A DNA stretch of 64,000 nt. Source: Lentisphaerae bacterium GWF2_49_21. Lineage in GTDB: Bacteria; Verrucomicrobiota; Lentisphaeria; Victivallales; GWF2-50-93. The notes under the pieces were generated by a model. The model made no database searches. It saw only the letters and a program-made list of their open reading frames with translations, and was not told the DNA's origin. The position numbers were made by a program, and so were the translations under genes. Location: NCBI GenBank assembly GCA_001804805.1, contig MHBH01000046.1, positions 1 through 64,000 of the forward strand, given 5' to 3'. This document shows positions 18,201 through 24,601 of the stretch, piece by piece (position 1 is the stretch's first letter; every line of letters starts with the position of its first letter).

Positions 18201-18291
18201 CTTTCCCATCAACAGGAGGCAAACCATCAAGCCCGGTCATGTGCCGCATGATCAGGGTCTCAAGTCCTTTTTCAGATGTGTCGGTAGTCAT
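15283..18291 (-). CDS. hsdR: Type I restriction enzyme R subunit
   Basis: 1002 residues. The N-terminal nuclease has a PD-(D/E)xK core around GLPIATFELKN (residue about 170). The SF2 translocase has Walker A QHSAGSGKSNS near 327, motif Ia/II region VITDRRILD near 355, DEAH (IIIDEAHSSQGG) near 427, TATP (FAFTATPKNKT) near 475 and motif VI SRLNRAHP near 700. The C-terminal helical region contacts HsdM. HsdR cuts DNA after ATP-driven translocation when the site is unmethylated. GGAG lies 7 bases before the ATG. It is separated from the rest of the RM operon by the AlbA gene and a 123-base spacer with a striking direct repeat. Full length and apparently intact. Confidence 0.93.
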   Translation of the reverse strand: MTTDTSEKGLETLIMRHMTGLDGLPPVDGKVSEAPTPYGGSGWFAGDSSNYSKAYALDTVQLFNFLQSTQPEELKKLGITDYRSDKDISKLKFLDRINSEVGKRGAIDLLRHGVKHGNLSFDLFYGTPSPGNVKAVANFAKNRFSVTRQLRYSPDQTKRALDLCLFINGLPIATFELKNNLTKQTVEDAIEQYRRDRDPREKLFGFGRCIVHLAVDDQEVRMCTHLTGKGSWFLPLNLGWNDGAGNPPNPDGLKTDYLWKIILSPHGITDIIENYAQVVEEKNKAGKKKLKQVFPRYHQLDVVHKILADVAKNGAGKRYLIQHSAGSGKSNSIAWLAHQLIGLYRKDKEIFDSIIVITDRRILDHQIQTTIKQFAQVSATVGHAEHSGDLRKFIEGGKKIIISTVQKFPFILDEIGDDHRGRSFAIIIDEAHSSQGGRTSAALSEALADPEDTINDALEKRMLARKMLKNASYFAFTATPKNKTLEMFGEPCPAEAGKIKHKPFHSYTMKQAIQEGFILDVLKSYTPVDSYYKLIKTIEADPEFDTKKAKKKLRRYVESHDHAIRLKAEIMIDHFHEQVMALNKIGGQARAMVVCSGIERAIQYFHNIREYLQECKSTYKAIVAFSGEHEYGGAKVSESSLNGFSSGDIADKIQEDPYRFLICADKFQTGYDEPLLHTMYVDKQLAGIKAVQTLSRLNRAHPKKHDVFVLDFMNNSETIKAAFSDYYRTTVLSEETDPDKLHDLKNALDNHQVYSAAQIDELVALYLGDAERDQLDKILDTCVASYLSQLDENEQVDFKGKAKSFVRTYDFLASILPYTNPGWEKLSIMLNLLVPKLPAPVEEDLAKGIIEVIDMDSYRVEKQAAMKVLMPDQDAEIDPVPVSGGGRKNEPELDRLSNIIKTFNDQFGTLFTDADRVIRRIKDDIAPKVAADKPYQNALKNTPNAARIELDAALMRVISPLLKDDTEFYKQFVQNESFKRFVTDMVVSITNEGAASNQPRIL

Positions 18292-18304
18292 TTTTTGACT
18301 CCAA

Positions 18305-18411
18305 TCAATTACCCATCAATTAAAAGATAGTGGCGTAATACGCTTATCATTAAACTCTTATGCCGCAAGGCCCCTTTTCGAGAAGCTTTTTGTCAATTAC
18401 CCATCAATTAA
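18305..18411. repeat. Two 19-bp direct repeats between the AlbA gene and hsdR
   Basis: TCAATTACCCATCAATTAA occurs at 18305-18323 and again, identical, at 18393-18411 (88 bases apart). On the coding strand each copy reads TAATTGA-TGGG-TAATTGA, so the 123-base spacer holds four TAATTGA heptamers. One copy abuts the AlbA stop, the other lies 14 bases before the hsdR ATG, over the usual leader position. This looks like a protein-binding array controlling hsdR, or the scar of a small duplication. Confidence 0.7.
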
Positions 18412-18414
18412 GAA

Positions 18415-19878
18415 TCAGGTCCAAAAGGGTACATATTTCATCATCTTCCGGGATGCGCTTTGATCAAAGGGCTTAATCATTCCTTCCTCAACAGCTTCGC
18501 GTATGAACCGGGATACCGAGGCTTTATTTTTCTCCTTGATTCCAAACCTGATCCTCAATGAAGCATTTGTCAGGCAATCTCGTTCGACGTATTTGAGACA
18601 AGCGTGAAGGTAACAGGCACGGATCCGGTCTGCCTTGTCCATGTCTTTAATCTTCTTGTACCCAAAAAGCACAGCTCTGGTGAATCCGGGCGGAACTTCA
18701 AAAAGCGGAGCGGGAAGCAGATGAAGTTCTGTCTGCGAAACTGCCTTGTCGATTCCAATTCCCCTTTCCTCGCATATTCTGAACCGGCGCATGAGTGAAG
18801 CCAGATCTTCATTACGGGACTTGGGCGGAGTATCGAGGAAACGTCTTGTATCCACCAATGGTTCACCAGGATTGGTTATTTCAATCCGGTCACTGAAAAT
18901 CTCAACCATCGGCCCCGCTCCGGTGACAAAAAAATCCTGATGGATCAGGGCATTGGCGACAAGTTCCCTGACAGGTGAAGATGGAATCATCGGCATCGGC
19001 TCGCGCAAGGCCTGTCCAACCTCTTCTTTTGCCGGTACCAGATCGTTAATGCGGGCCATAAGCTCCTCGAATCCGGCGGCATAGCCCTTTTCCATCGGGG
19101 GAAGTTCTTTAAGAGTCTCTGTTCTTCCTCTTTCTGTATAGCGGATCACACGGACCGCTTTTCTGCGCAGTACCTTGAATTTATCCAGTCTTTTGGCGAA
19201 AAGTATCGCACCCAGATTAGTTATGTTCCAGCCTCCTGCATTGCATCGGCAGATTAATCCGTCTTCGGCAAGCGCAACGAGAATCCCGTCCCGGTTCGAT
19301 GGCAGAGGGATTTCCAGTAAGTCGAAATAAGCAGGATAGTCCAGCAATTGCAAAACATCATCTGCGCTGACACGTTCGGCCGCGACCAGTTCTTCAAAAG
19401 GCGTTTTATCGAAGATCCGCCACAGTTCGGCTTCGCGGTCAAGAGCTCCTTTCAGGGGTTTCTTTACCTCTCCTATGCGGATATATTCAGTCCCGGAGAA
19501 ACTGACCGGATGCTTGGAGGCACGTGGAATTTCCAGAATTACAACCGTTCTCCCTTCGACTGAAACCTCGTGAAAGATGAAATGCATCGCGGGTGCCAGA
19601 AGGCGATGCAGCCAGGTCTCAAGGGGCTCATTTCCCTTCTTCGCGATTGACGGCTTGAAGTCTGTGCCGACAAGGTCGTGAGTTTCATTTTCTATGCCCC
19701 ACAGCATATAGCCATGAGTTTTCCCGTTAAAGGCCGCTGAATTGGACAAGGCCGAGATATATTCGCCTATTTCCTGCGGATTGTCATTGTTCTTTTTAAA
19801 CTCGACCCATTCCGTCTCTTTCGGGAGTTTACGAAGCTCCTGAACTAGGCCTATGTAATATTCAGTTTCGCGATTCAT
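18415..19878 (-). CDS. AlbA_2/Schlafen-domain ATP-binding protein in the type I RM operon
   Basis: 487 residues. The N-terminal 130 residues (WVEFKKNNDNPQEIGEYISA, then GYMLWGIEN and IPRASKHPV) are a clear AlbA_2/Schlafen-type nucleic-acid-binding domain. The middle carries an HATPase_c_4-type region with SSPVRELVANALIHQDF near residue 305, followed by ITNPGEPLVD and RGIGIDKAV. The C-terminal part is winged-helix-like. Proteins of this architecture are often annotated as RecG-related or ATP-binding proteins and are frequent passengers in type I RM loci; their role is not established. It has its own promoter-like sequence at 19937-19964. No ribosome-binding site stands out. Confidence 0.8.
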   Translation of the reverse strand: MNRETEYYIGLVQELRKLPKETEWVEFKKNNDNPQEIGEYISALSNSAAFNGKTHGYMLWGIENETHDLVGTDFKPSIAKKGNEPLETWLHRLLAPAMHFIFHEVSVEGRTVVILEIPRASKHPVSFSGTEYIRIGEVKKPLKGALDREAELWRIFDKTPFEELVAAERVSADDVLQLLDYPAYFDLLEIPLPSNRDGILVALAEDGLICRCNAGGWNITNLGAILFAKRLDKFKVLRRKAVRVIRYTERGRTETLKELPPMEKGYAAGFEELMARINDLVPAKEEVGQALREPMPMIPSSPVRELVANALIHQDFFVTGAGPMVEIFSDRIEITNPGEPLVDTRRFLDTPPKSRNEDLASLMRRFRICEERGIGIDKAVSQTELHLLPAPLFEVPPGFTRAVLFGYKKIKDMDKADRIRACYLHACLKYVERDCLTNASLRIRFGIKEKNKASVSRFIREAVEEGMIKPFDQSASRKMMKYVPFWT

Positions 19879-19936
19879 ATTGCAGTTTTATAGTTAAACC
19901 TTTTGTTAACGCTTGCAAACACTGTGAATTTTAACA

Positions 19937-19964
19937 AATATAACCCCTTGATATACAATAACAA
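19937..19964 (-). promoter_or_regulatory. Promoter-like sequence for the AlbA gene
   Basis: On the minus strand TTGTTA (19959-19964) and TATATT (19937-19942) are separated by 16 bases: 4/6 and 5/6 matches to sigma-70 -35 and -10 boxes, 58 bases upstream of the AlbA ATG at 19878, in an AT-rich gap. It suggests that AlbA-hsdR can be transcribed independently of the hsdM operon. Predicted by eye only. Confidence 0.4.
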
Positions 19965-19991
19965 ATTCTACATGCCCTGCCTTTTCCTTTG

Positions 19992-20168
19992 TTATTTCTC
20001 CTCTTCTCCGTTTGTTAAATCCTCTGAATCTTCTCTTTCAGCGGTATTTTCAAGCGTCTCAGTTTCGGCAGGCAGATCTTTTGCAGCCGTTCGGACATCC
20101 AGCTTGCCGGCAACTTCTGCAGCGATGGTCACCTCCGAGAAATGGATCAGAACCGTTAGCGGTTCCCT
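19992..20168 (-). pseudogene. hsdS 3'-end relic downstream of the RT-nitrilase pair
   Basis: The minus strand is open from about 20168 to a TAA at 19992 and encodes EVAGKLDVRTAAKDLPAETE followed by an acidic tail ending GEEEK. The intact HsdS in this window ends with VVTGKLDVRAAAANLP followed by an acidic tail. The shared G-K-L-D-V-R-x-A-A-x-x-L-P core is the standard C-terminus of HsdS. There is no start codon and no target-recognition domain, so only the last 45 or so codons of a second hsdS survive. It is probably what remained when the intact hsdS plus RT-nitrilase block entered, or when two hsdS genes recombined. Confidence 0.7.
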
Positions 20169-20280
20169 TCACATCGAAAGTCTTACCCAAAGCTTCTGGG
20201 GGGGCACCAGCCCTTCAGACTTCTTTAACACGCAGCCCCACCAGTGCTCGACACTTCTCAGCAAATTGGAGCGGTGAATT

Positions 20281-21219
20281 TCATATTCGTCCTCCAAGAC
20301 TAATTCTCTTCTCAATCTCTGCAGGGTCAAAGTCCGGCGGCGTGGGCTTGTATTCTTTCGAGTCCTTTTGAAGCCCATACCGCTTGAGTTGGTGGCTACG
20401 CAACAGTTGGAGAGAAAGTCGCATTGCGAGAAATGTCTGGTTATCGCCACCTTTGATGCGGAGTGGATTCATCTGTTCAGTTTTAGAAGGGCTGACCACA
20501 CGTGAGTCCCCAAACTGAGCGCTGTTGACCTGAATCACGTAGCAGTGAAGGTCGCGGGAGGCGGATTCCACGATGTTGGAGAAGTAATTGACGTCCTTGT
20601 TGAACTCAGAGCAGACGATGAAGTCTACCATGCCTTTGAAGAGACAACGGTCCTCCAGACTCGCCAACTCGTAACAGTTATAGACGGCAAAACTTGCTCC
20701 TCTCCATTGAAAGAGCTGGTAGCGGCTCTTTGCGCTGAATTTCGGGACCAAGAGGCGGTTATTGGTCAGTTGAAAATCCTCTTCGGGAGAATAGTGTTTC
20801 TTCAGACGGCGAATGGGGGCACACTCCTTGGAGCCGGTCGCACCCCGAAAGGGAAGTGCCGCCAGCAGTTCGTTCCATGCCCGGTGCCGGTTATCGATGC
20901 GGTGCTCAAGCCCGCAGATTATTCCCACTTGATGCTGCTTTGCCCACTGGGTGATGAACGTGGCCCATCTGTGCGGCACTGATACTTCCGGGAGAACCAG
21001 CAAGTCCACTCTCTGTTCAGGGTGGCGAACACCGTGCTTCACGACATCATTCAGCAGTTCTGAAAGCACCTTCTTCCGTTGACGCGAGACATTAGGCTTG
21101 CCCATGAAACTGCATTCGATGTTCTTTTCATCTACTGTCAGATGCCCGACAGCGACCCGCAAATCAACATGTAAATCCGGAGTACGAGCACCAATTGAAA
21201 TCTTGAGGAATGGCTTCAT
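20281..21219 (-). CDS. Nitrilase-family protein coupled to the reverse transcriptase (DRT1-like, split)
   Basis: 312 residues. The three catalytic positions of the nitrilase superfamily are all present in order: Glu in LLVLPEVSVP (about 78), Lys in RRLKKHYSPEED (about 141) and Cys in FAVYNCYELAS (about 181). The start ATG overlaps the RT stop as ATGA. In defence-associated RTs of DRT type 1 and close relatives, a nitrilase domain is fused to the C-terminus of the RT. Here it is a separate protein of about the expected size. Its substrate is unknown; in DRT1 the nitrilase domain is needed for defence. A free metabolic amidase is unlikely given the overlap with the RT. Confidence 0.8.
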   Translation of the reverse strand: MKPFLKISIGARTPDLHVDLRVAVGHLTVDEKNIECSFMGKPNVSRQRKKVLSELLNDVVKHGVRHPEQRVDLLVLPEVSVPHRWATFITQWAKQHQVGIICGLEHRIDNRHRAWNELLAALPFRGATGSKECAPIRRLKKHYSPEEDFQLTNNRLLVPKFSAKSRYQLFQWRGASFAVYNCYELASLEDRCLFKGMVDFIVCSEFNKDVNYFSNIVESASRDLHCYVIQVNSAQFGDSRVVSPSKTEQMNPLRIKGGDNQTFLAMRLSLQLLRSHQLKRYGLQKDSKEYKPTPPDFDPAEIEKRISLGGRI

Positions 21220-23186
21220 TTCGATTCCTCCTTGATCATGACTTCGCTTGTGACGTCTTCAAACTCCGAGCCATGGAACTGTTTATAGATCTCATTTGCT
21301 CTAGCTACCGCATCCTTATTGTTGGTTCGGGCACAGCCTGAATCCACGAATCCCAGGCACTCGTCAAAGTGTACGAAACGCGGAGTATTGAACGCCTTTT
21401 GTTGGTCAATCACGAGGCCTGTAACGTTCGATGGTACTGCGAGGTTTCCTTCGTAGTCGGTGTAGTTCAGTAGTGGTATCGCCACTAAGTGGTGTCTGAT
21501 GAGATTTGATTTCCTCCAAAGTCGCGTCGCTGTATCACTGCCATCACCCATGCTTTTGGTCACTGCCAGACTGAGTTCCATGCAAAGATCCAAGTGCGCG
21601 GCTAAAGCTTGCCGAAGGTGGATGGAGACTTCTGACCGATTATCAGCCGTGGCCTCATTCGACGACGAATATCTCAACTTCATGCTCTCGTTGCGCATCG
21701 ATTTACAAAATCGCTCAGCGCCTTTCTGGTCTCCCGCGACCACGAGGAAGCTGATGACACGCTCCCACATGTCCCAATAGTCGATGGCATTGCGGCCTTT
21801 GAAGAACCTAAACAGTTCGTCCTTCAAATCGCTATCGACGGAGTCTTCCGTCATCAAATGCAGCTGGGTTTGTTTCGCAAGATAGCTCGCCAACTCCCAA
21901 CGGTTTTCCGCGACCGCTTTCACGCTGCGGAACTTGTTTGCCGAGCCGTCATACAACAGATCGTAGGCGACCTGAGCCACTGGACTGTCATCGCCATCTA
22001 CCGGCAAGAGCGCAAAATTGCTGGCGTTCTCCTCGATCTGTTTTTGGAACTTCTCGAGCCCAGCGGTTGAGTGCTCTGCGTCAAAGAACTGCAAAATGCA
22101 TTTCTTCTTTTGCAAGAAAAGCCCAGGCCGGGACTGAAGTTCGAATCGCGCCTCTTGCTCATCCCAATTGAGAATCTCCGAAGTTACGAGGACCCGCTCC
22201 ATGAAGCTCATGATGGGGTCCGCCTCTTCCGGCGGTTTGGGCATCGCTACGACCATGAGAATGTCGTCAATATAGCGCCCGTAGTAAGCGGGCCTGACAT
22301 TCTCAAGGATAGCGTCGTCAAAGTCCTTGAGATACCAGTTCGCGATCACTGGTGACGCACAGAGTCCAATCGGCAGACATGTTGCCGTTTGCGGCAAATC
22401 GGGGTGCGTCACAGCAAGCAAAGGATTGAGCTTCTGTCGGTAGGACTTACAGATCACCTCAATGCACTTGAAAAGATTTGCGCCCAGTAGCTGGCGCTGA
22501 ATAAAGAAGGCTTGTAGTGGCCTTTTTGGAACAGGTCGTTTGATATGGGCGCGGAGCGTTTCCCAGTCGAGCTGGATTCGGTAGTAATACTCCTGCACGT
22601 CGAGTCCGACAACGCAGACACTCTGCCTATCATCGGAGAGGAGGTCCCTCGCCTTTTGAATGCCTGAATCCCGCCACTTTGCATAAAGTTCGTGATACTT
22701 TTCGAAGAGGTAGGCGGAACGATCTTCGTCATTGCCGACAAACTGGTGCAAGCGGGAGCCTGAGCAGTGACTGGAGAGGGAGTGATCATACTCCGGCCCC
22801 TCAATCATCAGCCATAGTACGGACAGCAAGTGAAGCTCGACAGGACCATCGAAGATGTAGTTTACCTTCTCCACTAGATGCACAGGCGCACTCGTGACAT
22901 TTGACACAAACGAGCCCTGACCTTCATTCTGCCTGGCGGATCCCGCCAAGCATTTCGGAATTACATCGAAGCCGATTTCATCGATCCACTTTTTGAACTG
23001 AGTAGTTTCATGAGGTGATTTCGATTCAGAGACCTTTGCTACGACTTGGAGTCGCTCCTCGAAATCGTCTCCGGATTCAAACTCGGCCATTCGCCGTCGC
23101 AGGGCAAGCGGATGCTTCTCGAAGTGAACCATATGTTTCAACTTCTTGTAGGCCACTTTCACGCGGTCGTTGAGATTAAGAGTCAT
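21216..23186 (-). CDS. Defence-associated reverse transcriptase (UG/DRT1-like)
   Basis: 656 residues. RT motifs seen: motif A CVVGLDVQEYYYRI near 195, a motif B-like LPIGLCASPVIANWYL near 275 and the catalytic YIDD box (YYGRYIDDILMVV) near 304. About 300 helical residues follow (MWERVISFLVVAGDQKGAERF region). There is no maturase, endonuclease or retron-type end, so it is neither a group II intron nor a retroelement. Together with the nitrilase encoded next to it, this matches the DRT type 1 unit (RT plus nitrilase) but in two proteins. Start overlaps the hsdS stop as ATGA, stop overlaps the nitrilase start as ATGA. No separate non-coding RNA could be identified. Confidence 0.85.
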   Translation of the reverse strand: MTLNLNDRVKVAYKKLKHMVHFEKHPLALRRRMAEFESGDDFEERLQVVAKVSESKSPHETTQFKKWIDEIGFDVIPKCLAGSARQNEGQGSFVSNVTSAPVHLVEKVNYIFDGPVELHLLSVLWLMIEGPEYDHSLSSHCSGSRLHQFVGNDEDRSAYLFEKYHELYAKWRDSGIQKARDLLSDDRQSVCVVGLDVQEYYYRIQLDWETLRAHIKRPVPKRPLQAFFIQRQLLGANLFKCIEVICKSYRQKLNPLLAVTHPDLPQTATCLPIGLCASPVIANWYLKDFDDAILENVRPAYYGRYIDDILMVVAMPKPPEEADPIMSFMERVLVTSEILNWDEQEARFELQSRPGLFLQKKKCILQFFDAEHSTAGLEKFQKQIEENASNFALLPVDGDDSPVAQVAYDLLYDGSANKFRSVKAVAENRWELASYLAKQTQLHLMTEDSVDSDLKDELFRFFKGRNAIDYWDMWERVISFLVVAGDQKGAERFCKSMRNESMKLRYSSSNEATADNRSEVSIHLRQALAAHLDLCMELSLAVTKSMGDGSDTATRLWRKSNLIRHHLVAIPLLNYTDYEGNLAVPSNVTGLVIDQQKAFNTPRFVHFDECLGFVDSGCARTNNKDAVARANEIYKQFHGSEFEDVTSEVMIKEESK

Positions 23187-24601
23187 ACTTCAACTTCCTC
23201 CGTTTCGGTCTCATCCAGCGGGTCATAGGGGACGGGGGCGTCAATTACTTCGCCGGAGAGGCTTGGCAGGTTTGCGGCTGCTGCTCGCACGTCCAGCTTG
23301 CCGGTCACAACGTCGGCGGTCAACCGTGTGCGATATTCACGGAGAAGAGAAATTTCGCGTTCAATGCGACTAATACCAGCGTTTTGTGCTGTAAATGCTG
23401 ACTTCAAATGCTCAGCAATACGCTTCTGGACTTCAATAGTAGGTGGTAGAGGTAGCTCAATATTCTTCATTCTTCCAAGGCCTAAATCCTGATTTGTTGC
23501 ACCTCTTGTGAATAATTGAGACTGTTCATAACAACGTTGAGAATTGAGAGCAAGGGCAAGATATTCTGGATCAATTCTAGTTCGATTTATTTTCAAGACA
23601 GCAATATGTACCCAAACCTGAAACGGAAATTTCAAATCGACCACACGAGCCACGCCTGTTGTCCCTCCTTTTGTATATAGCACATCGCCTATTTCGGGCC
23701 TAACTCGTTTGCTAAACAGGTTGTAATCAGATTCACTAATGTATTTAGCATCCTCTAAGCTCCATCGGTCTATTTTGATGTTACGAGCTGAAAGAAACGG
23801 AATACCGTTATCAAGATAGTTAGGCGAAAAATGGGGTCCGTCAATTGCCGCAACAATTACGCGACGCAGAGTTACCACACCCCATCCATCAGGAATTTCG
23901 GAGAACCAACGAGAATCGGTGGATTTCAATTTTACATTGGGCTCAATACCGCGGATTACGGCGCGATGTATGATGACCTGCTTCTGTTCGTTCAGCAGCG
24001 CAATCAGTTTCTTTTTTGTCCGGATAGTCTTCTCGATTTGCCCGTTTACATGATTAAGAAATCGAACGATAATGTCTTGCTCGTTCTCTTTTGGAACAAG
24101 GACCGGAATCTGCCGCATTCCAGTGATGGATAAATCCCATTGTCCAACGCGGACTCCATCCGACGCTTGTCCGAAATGAGCAACATACGGTTTGCTACGC
24201 AGCAGGACTTGCCCAAAAGCATGGTTGCTGATGCGAAAATCAAAAACGAAGTAAGCAGGACTAACTATACCATCGCATGGCGCAATACCCATCGACCCCT
24301 GCCAAGCTTTCATCTTGTTGATTACTAGATTTCCTGCACGGGCCACTTTGTAATTGGTGAGATCCTCAGGGATGACATTGTGGTTCTCATTCGCATCTGT
24401 CAGGGAACGAACGAATACCCCTTTTTCGCGGGCGACAGATAGCAATGGAAGGTCGGGGCGGTTACGTTCAGAGCGTTTCGTAATGAGAGTGCGGAAATTG
24501 TGGATTGCCCAATGCTTGGGAACTTCACCCAGCCATCGCGAACCCGAGTCCTTGTATTCCGGATAAGGCTTGAGATTTGCAATCATTTTTGTTTCAGCCA
24601 C
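23183..24601 (-). CDS. hsdS: Type I restriction-modification specificity subunit
   Basis: 472 residues with the two-TRD layout. TRD1 opens with SGSRWLGEVPKHWAIHNFRT, a first central conserved region runs about 190-235 (FLNHVNGQIEKTIRTKKKLI), TRD2 opens with DSRWFSEIPDGWGVVTLRR, and the second conserved region HLKSAFTAQNAGISRIEREI leads to the C-terminal VVTGKLDVRAAAANLP. HsdS recognises a bipartite DNA site and recruits HsdM and HsdR. Start overlaps the RecD-like gene by 8 bases; stop overlaps the RT start as ATGA. The site sequence cannot be read from the protein. A relic of a second hsdS tail lies at 19992-20168. Confidence 0.93.
   Translation of the reverse strand: MAETKMIANLKPYPEYKDSGSRWLGEVPKHWAIHNFRTLITKRSERNRPDLPLLSVAREKGVFVRSLTDANENHNVIPEDLTNYKVARAGNLVINKMKAWQGSMGIAPCDGIVSPAYFVFDFRISNHAFGQVLLRSKPYVAHFGQASDGVRVGQWDLSITGMRQIPVLVPKENEQDIIVRFLNHVNGQIEKTIRTKKKLIALLNEQKQVIIHRAVIRGIEPNVKLKSTDSRWFSEIPDGWGVVTLRRVIVAAIDGPHFSPNYLDNGIPFLSARNIKIDRWSLEDAKYISESDYNLFSKRVRPEIGDVLYTKGGTTGVARVVDLKFPFQVWVHIAVLKINRTRIDPEYLALALNSQRCYEQSQLFTRGATNQDLGLGRMKNIELPLPPTIEVQKRIAEHLKSAFTAQNAGISRIEREISLLREYRTRLTADVVTGKLDVRAAAANLPSLSGEVIDAPVPYDPLDETETEEVEV

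Noticed and set aside
18305-18411. CRISPR-like array between the AlbA gene and hsdR
   Set aside because: Only two 19-bp repeats with one 69-base spacer and no cas genes; better explained as operator sites or a small duplication.
21216-23186. Group II intron or retron reverse transcriptase
   Set aside because: No maturase or HNH domain, no intron RNA ends, no msr/msd-like RNA upstream (the start overlaps hsdS), and a nitrilase partner instead.
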